DNA from: Pyrinomonadaceae bacterium
GTDB taxonomy: Bacteria; Acidobacteriota; Blastocatellia; Pyrinomonadales; Pyrinomonadaceae
DNA length: 64,000 nt
Direction of reading: 5' to 3'
NCBI GenBank assembly: GCA_030841085.1
Contig: JAVEDP010000036.1
Span: forward strand, 62,001 to 126,000
Each line of letters opens with the position of its first letter. Position 1 is the first letter of the stretch. A program made the position numbers and the translations under genes. The notes under the pieces were generated by a model that made no database searches, was not told where the DNA came from, and saw only the letters and a list, made by a program, of their open reading frames with translations. Positions 16,935 to 24,941 of the stretch are shown in pieces.

Positions 16935-18203
16935 TTAAGCCGCTTCGGCAACGCTCTCTTCCGAGTAGTCCGACGAGTGAACGCGAGTAAAATACACCGC
17001 GAGCAGAAACGCTAAAAACATTATCCCCGCCCCAGTCCAAAAAGTTAAGAACAACGAGCGATCGCTCATGAAGTGCGATTTGCCGTCCGCGCCCTGGTAT
17101 GCAATGGTGCTGTGGATGAGGAATGCCGCGAGTGCCGGACCGACCGCTCTTGCCAGGCTCGCGACCGATTGAGTAACGCCGAGGACGCCTCCTTGTTCGC
17201 CGCGCCCGGCAGTCTTCGAGGCCAGGCTGGTTAGCGAAGGCGTTGCCAGGGAATTTCCCGCTGAAAAAATTCCGCCGCCAATTAACAGCGCCAAGAGTCC
17301 CCCCGCGTTTGGCCCAACGAAGGGAATAGCAAACAGACTTGCAGCAAAGAAAAGCGCACCGACGATCACCAGCGGCAGTTCACCAAAGCGTTTTACCAAC
17401 CGGCCAATCAGGCCTCCCTGAATAATGACGGCGAGGACGCCAACATAGGCGAACAGATATCCATTGTGTTTTGCGTCATACCCAAAGCGAAACATTGTGT
17501 ATAACGAAAAAGTCGTGGTCATGATTGAGAACGCGACGATGAACATGAAATAAACTATTAGCACGAACCCCAGCCGCGGTTGTCGCAACGACTGGATCAA
17601 TTGCGATAGGCCGCGTCCTCCTGCTGCCGACGTGCGTGCCGGGTGATCGGCTGTAACCGTTTCCGGCAAAGTGAAATAGAGGAGAGTCGCGTTCGCAAAG
17701 CACAAGCCGGCCGCAAACAAGAAGGGCACGGCCACGCCCCACTGGCTGAGTATTCCTCCGATTGCCGGGCCAAAAATAAATCCCAAGCCAAACGCAGCTC
17801 CCAACAATCCCATACCTTTGGCCCGCTCTTCTTTTGTCGTGATATCCGCAATGTAAGCTTGCGCTGTCGAGATGTTTCCGCCCGTAATGCCATCGAGAAT
17901 GCGACCCACGAACAACATCCAGAGCGTGGTTGCAAAACCGAGAATCAAAAAGCCGATGCCGGTTCCAATAATTGAAATCAGAAGCACCGGCCGGCGGCCG
18001 TGTTTGTCGGACAAGCGGCCGAGGATCGGCGAGAAGATCAATTGCATGATCGAATAAGACGCAAACAGAAATCCGACAGTACGCGGCGTGGCATTAAAGC
18101 GCGTTCCTTCGGCGTAGAAAGGAAGCACTGGAATTACAATGCCGAAGCCAACCAGATCGATGAATACGGTCGTGAAGATTACGACGAGTGGAGAGCGCTT
18201 CAT
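16935..18203 (-). CDS. MFS transporter, TetA-like
   Basis: A 422-residue permease with about 12 membrane segments. N-terminal residues VFIDLVGFGIVIPVLPFYA and the loop motif GRLSDKHGRRPVLL (MFS motif A) place it in the drug:H+ antiporter group close to TetA; GLLGAAFGLGFIFGPAIGG is the motif C region. The family exports drugs or metabolites by proton exchange; the substrate here cannot be told and resistance should not be assumed. It is probably a single gene: the minus-strand DoxX gene starts 168 bases upstream of it. Confidence 0.9.
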   Translation of the reverse strand: MKRSPLVVIFTTVFIDLVGFGIVIPVLPFYAEGTRFNATPRTVGFLFASYSIMQLIFSPILGRLSDKHGRRPVLLISIIGTGIGFLILGFATTLWMLFVGRILDGITGGNISTAQAYIADITTKEERAKGMGLLGAAFGLGFIFGPAIGGILSQWGVAVPFLFAAGLCFANATLLYFTLPETVTADHPARTSAAGGRGLSQLIQSLRQPRLGFVLIVYFMFIVAFSIMTTTFSLYTMFRFGYDAKHNGYLFAYVGVLAVIIQGGLIGRLVKRFGELPLVIVGALFFAASLFAIPFVGPNAGGLLALLIGGGIFSAGNSLATPSLTSLASKTAGRGEQGGVLGVTQSVASLARAVGPALAAFLIHSTIAYQGADGKSHFMSDRSLFLTFWTGAGIMFLAFLLAVYFTRVHSSDYSEESVAEAA

Positions 18204-18371
18204 AGAGATTGTGAAAAATAAAAAGTGAAACGAGAAGAGTAGCGTAAAAGTAGAGCGATAAACACGAGTCTCAATTCAAAGTCGCGAAATTGGTATTAGG
18301 CAGAAGCGAAACGAATTACTCTAACGCATAATACTAATTGCCCGCTCTTCACTATTTACTCTTCAATGTGG

Positions 18372-18806
18372 TTATCGTCTCCGGCCTCCGGACATTGCAA
18401 GATCGACCGAAGCCATTCCGCCACCCGAAATCAGCAGTGCCAGACAAATTGCCGAAAGAGCGAGTGGATACTCGATACCCTGCGGAACAAAAAAGCTCGG
18501 CCAGTGAACTGCGGCTATTGCGGTAACCATCGTGCAGGCAATAAGGAATGCGCCCACTCGGGTTAACAACCCGAGAAAAATCAGGACGCCGCCAATCAAC
18601 TCGGAAAAGGCAGCGACAGCCAACCACAACCACGTAGGCTTCATGAAACTAAAAGGAAGCGGGATAGATGTCCATTTTTGAAAGCCTGGTCCATTAAAAC
18701 TGCCGAACACTTTTTGTGCTCCATGGGCAACGAATATCGTGGACATCGTCAGGCGCAGCGGCAGTGGGACCCAGGTGGCGGAGCTGGAGATCAATCTTCT
18801 AAACAT
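18372..18806 (-). CDS. DoxX family membrane protein
   Basis: The 144-residue protein has four membrane segments and the family features: LRLTMSTIFVAHGAQKVFG near the start and a central ELIGGVLIFLGLLTRVGAFLIA. DoxX-like proteins are often tied to oxidative or thiol stress, but many have no proven role. A thioredoxin gene lies upstream on the same strand, separated by a low-complexity repeat, so joint function is only suggestive. Confidence 0.9.
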   Translation of the reverse strand: MFRRLISSSATWVPLPLRLTMSTIFVAHGAQKVFGSFNGPGFQKWTSIPLPFSFMKPTWLWLAVAAFSELIGGVLIFLGLLTRVGAFLIACTMVTAIAAVHWPSFFVPQGIEYPLALSAICLALLISGGGMASVDLAMSGGRRR

Positions 18807-18853
18807 GCTAAGGGACCTCTCAATGAAACTGGGAAAGCGCTGCAGATATTAAC

Positions 18854-18976
18854 GGGCAAAGCGCAAAGCGCAAAGAGCAAAGAGCGAAGAGCAAAGGGCG
18901 AAGGCGAAGGGCGAAGAGCAAAGCGCAAAGAGCAAAGGCCGAAGCGTGAGGAGCGAAGAGCGGAAAGCGAAGTCTG
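18854..18976. repeat. Purine-rich low-complexity repeat (AAAGCGC/GAGCAAAG words)
   Basis: Over 120 bases the plus strand is a run of short, irregular 6-9 base units such as GCAAAGC, GCGAAGA and GCAAAGG, with almost no T. A short complement (GGCCCTTTGCTCTTGGCCC) follows at about 18980. No gene is seen. It separates the doxX-like and thioredoxin genes. Confidence 0.85.
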
Positions 18977-18999
18977 ACCTGGCCCTTTGCTCTTGGCCC

Positions 19000-19458
19000 T
19001 TACCTCTTTGCCGCTAGTTGCGCTGAGAGTCGCGACGCGATTGCCGGTTTTGGCTGAGCGCCGATCAGCCGGTCGACGAGCTTTCCATCCTTGAAGATGA
19101 GCATGGTGGGAATACTCTGAATCTGAAATTGGCCGGCGGTGCGCTGATTATCGTCGACATTTAACTTGGCGACGCGATAACGACCGTGGGCCTCGGCGGC
19201 AAGCTGCTCCATGATTGGGCCGACCATGCGGCATGGCCCACACCAGGGAGCCCAACAATCCAACAAGACGACACCCGGAGTGTTTAGGATCTCCTGCGAA
19301 AAAGTTTGGTCGGTTACAGTTAGTGGCTTATCGGAAGTTGGGGCGGTCGCGCTGCTCAGCGGGGCGCCACACTTTCCGCAGGTTGCGATGCGGTCGACTG
19401 GAGCATTCTCTTCGACCCGGTTTTTAGTGCCACACTTTTCACATTTTACAATCGGCAT
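19000..19458 (-). CDS. trxC: Zinc-ribbon thioredoxin (thioredoxin 2 type)
   Basis: The 152-residue protein has an N-terminal zinc ribbon (CEKCG and CGKCG) and then a thioredoxin domain with the active site WAPWCGPCRM and the cis-proline loop SIPTMLIFKDG. This is the layout of TrxC, which reduces protein disulfides in the cytoplasm and is often linked to oxidative stress. ATG 19458 (MPIVKCEKC) is preferred to a codon 27 bases upstream because the ribbon starts there. The gene ends in sequence mirroring the low-complexity repeat. Confidence 0.92.
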   Translation of the reverse strand: MPIVKCEKCGTKNRVEENAPVDRIATCGKCGAPLSSATAPTSDKPLTVTDQTFSQEILNTPGVVLLDCWAPWCGPCRMVGPIMEQLAAEAHGRYRVAKLNVDDNQRTAGQFQIQSIPTMLIFKDGKLVDRLIGAQPKPAIASRLSAQLAAKR

Positions 19459-19529
19459 GTTCCAGATCCTGCAATCAGTCCGCAATGCGAAAGAATAACA
19501 ATAGCGCAGCCGCTACAATTCGGAGCCCG

Positions 19530-19755
19530 TGTCAAAACTCACGGTTCCCAGCGCCAAAGGCGCGAAATGTGAAAGCCTGGGCCACCGGCCCAGGTCGGCG
19601 AATTGAATTCTCCCGAGCGCTGAAGGCGCGAAATACTGATCATGCGGACTATGCCGCGCTTTCAGCGCTTCAAAGTTTAACTTCTCTTTACCTGGGGCGT
19701 TGCCCCAGGCTTTCACATTTCGCGCCTTTGGCGCTGGGAGACTGAGTTTTGACAC
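19530..19755. repeat. Long inverted repeat with ~50-base arms
   Basis: The left arm (about 19530-19578) and right arm (about 19706-19755) pair over roughly 50 bases with few mismatches: GTGTCAAAACTCA, CCCAGCGCCAAAGGCGCGAA and ATGTGAAAGCCTGGG are all mirrored. Inner hairpins GAGCGCTGAAGGCGC and GCGCTTTCAGCGCTTC lie between. It occupies the gap between the divergent thioredoxin and enoyl-CoA hydratase genes. Confidence 0.9.
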
Positions 19756-19950
19756 AGGCTCTTCCGGGCTGGGCTATTTTCAACCGTCCGCTAACGTGGA
19801 CTGACAGGTTCACCTGAAGTCTAAACTTTGAACTGCCTACATGAAACACGGTACTAGTGGCGAAAGTTTTGCGAAAGTCGCTTCTTATTGCAAGTTGGCT
19901 TAGACGGACAGGAAACACGTACAATCGCGGCGGGTCGAATTCACCAGACA

Positions 19951-20730
19951 ATGCCAGGCACTTTCAACCACATCAATTTCGCTCTCGAGGACCGCGTCGG
20001 CCGCATCACGCTGGCTAGTCCGCCGCTCAACGTCCTGAACATCGCAATGATGCAGGAGATAAATAAAGCGCTGGACGAATGTTCGCAACAGCGCGATCTG
20101 GCAGCGATTGTATTCGCCGCCGCGCCTGATTGCCGCGCCTTTAGCGCCGGCGTTAGCGTAGAAGAGCACGCGCACGAAACCATCTTTCAAATGCTCGACT
20201 CGTTTCATGGCATCTTTCGCAGCCTCGAGCAGATCAGCCGGCCCAGCATCGCGGTGGTTAATGGACCAGCGCTGGGTGGCGGATGCGAGTTGATAACATT
20301 CTGCGACTTCGTTATTGCCAGTGACCAGGCGCGTTTTGGGCAACCGGAGATCAAGCTCGGCGTATTTCCACCGGTCGCCGCAATCTTATTGCCGCGCGTT
20401 ATTGGCGACCGGCGCGCGCGCGAACTGATGCTGACCGGTGAGATAATCGAAGCTCGAGAGGCGCTGGCGCTGGGATTAGTCAGCCGAGTGGTTCCGGCTG
20501 GCGAGCTTGAAGCGGAAACAGCGCACTTGCTGACACAGCTGCGCGGGCTTTCGGCGCTGGCCCTGGAACATGCCAAGCGGGCGATTGATTTAGGTCATGG
20601 GCGCTCGCTGGATGACGCGTTGAAAGAGATTGAAGACATGTATCTTCACGAGTTGATGAAAACCCGGGACGCAGTTGAAGGCATCAATGCTTTTGGCGAA
20701 AAGCGCAAGGCCGCCTGGCAGCATCGCTGA
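19951..20730 (+). CDS. Enoyl-CoA hydratase/isomerase family protein
   Basis: A 259-residue crotonase-fold enzyme acting on acyl-CoA thioesters. It shows LASPPLNVLNIAMMQEINKAL, the oxyanion segments FSAGVSVEEH and VNGPALGGGCELITFCDFVIAS, and FGQPEIKLGVFPPVAA. The two Glu positions used by classical hydratases are not both obvious: the second lies at P-E-I-K-L-G-V-F-P, where the usual E/D before G is changed, so another crotonase reaction is possible. ATG 19951 is chosen because family homology begins there. The following gene on the same strand starts 23 bases after the stop and may be co-transcribed. Confidence 0.88.
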   Translation: MPGTFNHINFALEDRVGRITLASPPLNVLNIAMMQEINKALDECSQQRDLAAIVFAAAPDCRAFSAGVSVEEHAHETIFQMLDSFHGIFRSLEQISRPSIAVVNGPALGGGCELITFCDFVIASDQARFGQPEIKLGVFPPVAAILLPRVIGDRRARELMLTGEIIEAREALALGLVSRVVPAGELEAETAHLLTQLRGLSALALEHAKRAIDLGHGRSLDDALKEIEDMYLHELMKTRDAVEGINAFGEKRKAAWQHR

Positions 20731-20753
20731 TGCAACTTTAAAGAAGTAAGACG

Positions 20754-21674
20754 ATGAGATTTTATCGCAGACATATTGTTCCGCTTCGTTTGCTGTCGGG
20801 CACCGCGCTGTCACTGCTGCTGATGGGCGCGACTGTTGTGCCTCGCATCAGCGCGAAAGTTCTGGCCCAGAAGCGACCGTCGCGGGGAATGCTGACGAGC
20901 CATTCGAGCGATCGCGTCTCAACAGAAGCGCGTGAGATGGTTGAAGTTGCCGGCGAAACAGTTTGCAATGAGCGCGTTCGCGATCCAAAAGGCAGCGTGC
21001 CAATCGATGACATGCAGTCCCGGCCTTCCCTGCCCGTGGATAGTCCCGAAGCAGTGGCCGGCGCCCGGCGTGCCCAGCGTTTGCTGCCGTTAGCGCAGCG
21101 GCTGGTCGTGGCGTCGTTAAGGCAGTTGACCAGGGATTACAACCTAACTGGAACGAAGGGCCAGGATCTTAAAATTCAGCGGGCCGTTGCGCGTGTCGAG
21201 GCGGTGAGAGACGTTCGTCCGGATGTCGACTCGCGCGATAACGCGTCCGTGTTGATGCGAAATCCGCGCACCATAATATTTGGCACCATCTTCCTGGCGG
21301 GTCTGCCCTCGGACGAAGGAATTATCAGCGTGCTGTCCCACGAGTTGGTCCACATTGCCGACGGCAGTCAGGACAACTTGAAACTTTTGTTTCGAGCGGT
21401 TGGCAATCGCGCTTCTTTTTTGACGGGCTTGAAGATTAGGGACCAAAGAGCAGAAGAGTTAACGTGCGATCTGCTGGGCACTCTGGCCACGCGCTCTTAC
21501 GTGACTGCAACACCGAGTTATGAAGCTTTGCCACAAAGGATCTCGCGGTCGCTGGAACACAACTGTGTGGATAGTGACGAAGGTGACGAGGATCATCTTT
21601 CGCCCCGCGACACAATTCGCGCGATTCTATTTTTAAGACCGGCGTTATCGCGCGAGCTTGTTTACGGCCGTTAG
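20754..21674 (+). CDS. Secreted HEXXH metallopeptidase-like protein
   Basis: The 306-residue protein has an N-terminal hydrophobic signal (LRLLSGTALSLLLMGATVV). A zinc motif HELVH lies at 196-200 (VLSHELVHIADG), and downstream RAEELTCDLLG could supply the third ligand, as in M48-type gluzincins. No closer family was recognised. The Glu of HEXXH is present, so a peptidase is plausible. It follows the enoyl-CoA hydratase gene by 23 bases, and the function of that pairing is not clear. Confidence 0.7.
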   Translation: MRFYRRHIVPLRLLSGTALSLLLMGATVVPRISAKVLAQKRPSRGMLTSHSSDRVSTEAREMVEVAGETVCNERVRDPKGSVPIDDMQSRPSLPVDSPEAVAGARRAQRLLPLAQRLVVASLRQLTRDYNLTGTKGQDLKIQRAVARVEAVRDVRPDVDSRDNASVLMRNPRTIIFGTIFLAGLPSDEGIISVLSHELVHIADGSQDNLKLLFRAVGNRASFLTGLKIRDQRAEELTCDLLGTLATRSYVTATPSYEALPQRISRSLEHNCVDSDEGDEDHLSPRDTIRAILFLRPALSRELVYGR

Positions 21675-21798
21675 TCCAAAGACATTAAAGAAGAATCCAG
21701 AGAGCCGAATAGAGTTGATTAAATCCCCTTCAGCCAAACAGCCGAGCGAATCCAGAAAACACTTCCAGAGACGCCTTTCGCGCAGCCCTCGTTTTATT

Positions 21799-22983
21799 GT
21801 GACTAAAGAACGTAATGCGGCGTTTGCGATCTTCGTCCTGCTCACTGCTTCATGTTCAACGATTATGGATCGCCGGGAAGCGCGCCCGCTGGTCCTACGA
21901 GATGTTCCCGCGCAACGGCTGGCTTATCGTTTTGAAGCCGACGTCAAAGTGCCTGACGACATTAAGAATGACGACGCTGCCGAAAAGATCGAGGCCATCC
22001 AACTTGATTTCAACACGCGGCGCGAGAATGACGCGCTGCTGCGAACCATTCGTTCGCCTGACGGACAGCGGGCACTCGTTCTTTACGGCACTGAGGACCA
22101 GCCCGGCCCGGCGTTTAGTATCGACATCTATTCGTCAGATGGTCACTTTCTGCGCAACCTAACGCCACCGGATCTTTCATGCGTGTTTCCCGAAACGGTC
22201 GCCTGGTCGCCTGATGGTAACTCCATCACTTTTATCGCTCATCGCGGCGTCAAACCCACGCCGACGCCGACACCGCCGGGCGCGATTCTGCCTGAAGAGA
22301 CGGACGCTTCGCCGCTGCCATCGATAGCTCCTGCTTTTCCTACGATCGCAATGTTTAGCACCGAGCAGATTTATATCTGCAATCGCGATGGCTATGACTT
22401 GAAACCTCTGACAACGCGCGAAGGTCTCATCTATTTTTATTCTTCATGGGCGCCGGACAATCACGCACTGGTGGCGCTGGCTTGCAGGGAGAGCGAGTGG
22501 GATGCGCGCGAAAAGGAATACAAATTGCCGGCGGGCCGGCCGCGCCTGATCAGCGTCGATGGATCGGAGCGGTTGCTTGACGACAATCTCATCGACGCTT
22601 TGCCGGCCTGGTCATCCGACTCTGCAAAAGTGGCCGCAGCGTTCGATACGGACGTGATGATTTACGACGCGGCGACAACTAAACCGACACAAGCGCGGAT
22701 TCGTTTGCGGGATGCGTTGACTTCTGCCTCGAGAATTTACGAACAGAAGAGTTCGGCGAGCAATAAAACGGGCGAAGCGAACGCGAACAAGCCGGAACCT
22801 GCGGCTACATCCGCGTCTGCAATTCCTGCCTCATTCAATCCTATCGTGCGGCTGGAATGGCCCACGCCCGACAAGCTTTTCCTGCAAACCGCGTACGTTC
22901 GGGTCTTGCCGAGCGAAACAATCAACACGTTTCAGCGCTGGCATTTGTTACTCATCAGCCCGCAAGCAGCCGTGCTGAAATAA
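21799..22983 (+). CDS. PD40 beta-propeller lipoprotein
   Basis: Translation is placed at GTG 21799, giving 394 residues, because a lipoprotein signal begins there (FAIFVLLTASC). An earlier TTG at 21658 would add a long charged leader and overlap the previous gene. TolB-like propeller motifs follow: VAWSPDGNSITFIAHR, FYSSWAPDNHALVALAC and PAWSSDSAKVAAAFDTD. A Pro-Thr repeat (about 150-160) and an Asn/Ala-rich insert near 330 look like loops. Likely a periplasmic sensor or binding module; partner unknown. No clear ribosome binding site was seen. Confidence 0.78.
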   Translation: MTKERNAAFAIFVLLTASCSTIMDRREARPLVLRDVPAQRLAYRFEADVKVPDDIKNDDAAEKIEAIQLDFNTRRENDALLRTIRSPDGQRALVLYGTEDQPGPAFSIDIYSSDGHFLRNLTPPDLSCVFPETVAWSPDGNSITFIAHRGVKPTPTPTPPGAILPEETDASPLPSIAPAFPTIAMFSTEQIYICNRDGYDLKPLTTREGLIYFYSSWAPDNHALVALACRESEWDAREKEYKLPAGRPRLISVDGSERLLDDNLIDALPAWSSDSAKVAAAFDTDVMIYDAATTKPTQARIRLRDALTSASRIYEQKSSASNKTGEANANKPEPAATSASAIPASFNPIVRLEWPTPDKLFLQTAYVRVLPSETINTFQRWHLLLISPQAAVLK

Positions 22984-23153
22984 CCTCTCCCGACCTCGAG
23001 TTGTATCCAGATAGACAATGGAAAACGGCGACATTAGCCTGAAGCTGATGCTCCCTTACCTTAGTCATAAGACCGGCAAGGCACGGCGAAAGTTTTCTAA
23101 GAGAGTGCTCAGGAAAACGGATACAACCTTCGGAGGGGCGAGCTAAATGGCCG

Positions 23154-23756
23154 CTAGTTCAAAGGCCGCTGCCAGGAAGAGCCGTCGTCATACTCAATGC
23201 GATTTATTACTACTCGCTCGGTATAAGCGCCTTTTATTTCCTTACCCGACTTGGATACATCAATAACTCCAATCGGAGATTGGCTTGAAGTTCCCACCAG
23301 ATCCACCGTCTTACCGGGATGCAGGTTTACTTTACTCGTGCACGAAGTGCGACCGACTTCTTCGTGCTTGTCGGTATCGAACATCGCGTACTGCCACACA
23401 ACGGTTCGCACGGTTTTGGTTCCGGTGTTCCTGATCTTTGCTTCATAGATATAGGTGACGGAAGAATTGCCCATCCTGATTCCGGACGAACTACGCGTAG
23501 GTGGGGGAATCGGATCTCGCCCCAAATCGCGCAGAACCTGGTTCACCCGAACCGCATCCCGCTTTGCCTGCTCATATTCGATTGTTTCGCGGCCGGCACG
23601 AAGCGGATCATCATCGAGCGCAGGATTTCGGATCACTTTACGCCAACCATTCTCGACAACTTCTATATTAGGAGCTGCAGCGGGGAATGTAGGGGCCTGT
23701 GCCATGGCGACACCGATCAGTGAAAGCATCAGAATCGCATGCGATAAAAACTTCAT
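23154..23756 (-). CDS. Secreted protein of unknown function
   Basis: The 200-residue protein has a signal peptide (ILMLSLIGVAMAQA) and a C-terminal beta-sandwich-like half: VTYIYEAKIRNTGTKTVRTV, then a segment of the type used for comparing neutral and charged surface strands, ending VVINRIEYDDGSSWQ. The pattern suggests a FxLYD-like immunoglobulin fold, but the family is not certain. GAGG six bases before the ATG supports the start. It is a single gene divergent from the 23956 gene. Confidence 0.7.
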   Translation of the reverse strand: MKFLSHAILMLSLIGVAMAQAPTFPAAAPNIEVVENGWRKVIRNPALDDDPLRAGRETIEYEQAKRDAVRVNQVLRDLGRDPIPPPTRSSSGIRMGNSSVTYIYEAKIRNTGTKTVRTVVWQYAMFDTDKHEEVGRTSCTSKVNLHPGKTVDLVGTSSQSPIGVIDVSKSGKEIKGAYTERVVINRIEYDDGSSWQRPLN

Positions 23757-23942
23757 AGGAAACCTCGTCCTGGGTGAATGGAGGTGTTAGGTTGACACTG
23801 TAATTCGAAGACCGGCATAAATCAATGTTTCACCGGATCTCTAAGCGCTGCCGATATAATCACCTTACCTTGCGTGATTGCATCCACTTTTCCTAAGATA
23901 CCCCGTCATTGCACTCTCCAGCCCCAAGTGCCAGAACTGCTA

Positions 23943-23947
23943 AGGAG
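23943..23947 (+). promoter_or_regulatory. Ribosome binding site fixing a TTG start
   Basis: AGGAG (within TAAGGAGAAC) lies about eight bases before TTG 23956. No ATG or GTG start in this frame precedes the hydrophobic signal, so TTG is the likely start. Confidence 0.7.
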
Positions 23948-23955
23948 AACTCAAG

Positions 23956-24837
23956 TTGAAACACAATCGCATCGGCGTAACCCTTAAGACAACAATTTAC
24001 TTCGTTCTCATATTTTCGGCTGCCGTTGGTTTTGGTCCTACGGTGTCGAGTGAACAGAAGTTGAAGGCTGAGGACGTGGTTGCTAAACACCTCGAGTCCG
24101 TGGGTACTGCAGAAGCGCGCGCGACGATCAAGAGCCGCATTGCGGTGGGCACCGTGGTGGTCTCGTTCCGAACTCCATCGATTGGGCAGGCGCCCGGGCG
24201 AATCGTAATGGCGTCTGATGGTGAAAAACATTTGGTTGGGATGATGTTTGATAACGTGCCGAACTACCCGCAGGAGAAGCTTGGGTACGATGGTAAGAAT
24301 GTGACGGTTAGTTACGTGCGGCCCGGAGCGCGCTCATCGCTCGGCGATTTTCTGCAGATGCACAAATTGATCATTAAGCAAGGGTTGGTAGGTGGTGCGA
24401 TCTCTCAAGCGTGGCCGTTGTTTGATCTGGCCACGACCAAACCGAAACTCGAAAGTGCGGGGACGAAAAAGATCGGTGAACGCAACGCCTACGCATTGAA
24501 ATATCTGCCGCGCGGTGGTTCCGACCTGGATGTGACTCTTTTCTTTGACGCGGAGACCTTTCAGCACGTTCGCACCGAATACAAACGCACCCTTGCCGCC
24601 CAAATGGGCGCGACCGTAAATGACTCGGCGCGCCAGCGCGAGAGCCGCTACCGTCTGGTCGAGGACTTTTCGGATTTTCGTAAAGAGGGCGAGCTGACAC
24701 TGCCGCACAAATACATAATCAGTTTGGAAATAACGCTGCCAGGCGGCTCCTACAAAGCGGATTGGGAGGCGAACCTTACTGAGTTTGGCTTCAACCAGAA
24801 CATCGACCCAAAATCTTTTGACGTAGAAGCAAATTAA
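23956..24837 (+). CDS. Secreted protein of unknown function, possibly LolA-like fold
   Basis: The 293-residue protein starts at TTG with a good ribosome binding site. A signal sequence (YFVLIFSAAVGFGPTVSS) precedes KAEDVVAKHLESVGTAEA, a helix typical of LolA/outer-membrane sorting-like proteins. Alternating strands follow (GRIVMASDGEKHLVG; TLFFDAETFQHVRTEYKRT) and a final FGFNQNIDPKSFDV, all consistent with an unclosed beta-barrel. No catalytic residues are evident. It ends just before a strong terminator shared with the TonB receptor gene on the other strand. Confidence 0.7.
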   Translation: MKHNRIGVTLKTTIYFVLIFSAAVGFGPTVSSEQKLKAEDVVAKHLESVGTAEARATIKSRIAVGTVVVSFRTPSIGQAPGRIVMASDGEKHLVGMMFDNVPNYPQEKLGYDGKNVTVSYVRPGARSSLGDFLQMHKLIIKQGLVGGAISQAWPLFDLATTKPKLESAGTKKIGERNAYALKYLPRGGSDLDVTLFFDAETFQHVRTEYKRTLAAQMGATVNDSARQRESRYRLVEDFSDFRKEGELTLPHKYIISLEITLPGGSYKADWEANLTEFGFNQNIDPKSFDVEAN

Positions 24838-24873
24838 GCTGAGCGTGGCTTGGGCTACCGGCGAGTGTAAAAA

Positions 24874-24906
24874 AAAGGGCGTCACCCCGTCGGGGTGACG
24901 CCCTTT
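24874..24906. terminator. Bidirectional intrinsic terminator
   Basis: A 15-base perfect stem (AAAGGGCGTCACCCC and its complement) with a three-base loop is flanked by an A-run on the left; the right arm closes in CCCTTTC. It lies between the convergent 23956 gene and the TonB receptor gene and can serve both. Confidence 0.92.
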
Positions 24907-24941
24907 CAATTTCAGCGACTTTAAAAGGCGCTGGTTAAGAG

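Noticed and set aside
16935-18203. Tetracycline resistance gene
   Set aside because: Only the wider TetA-like MFS group is supported by the motifs; substrate cannot be inferred.
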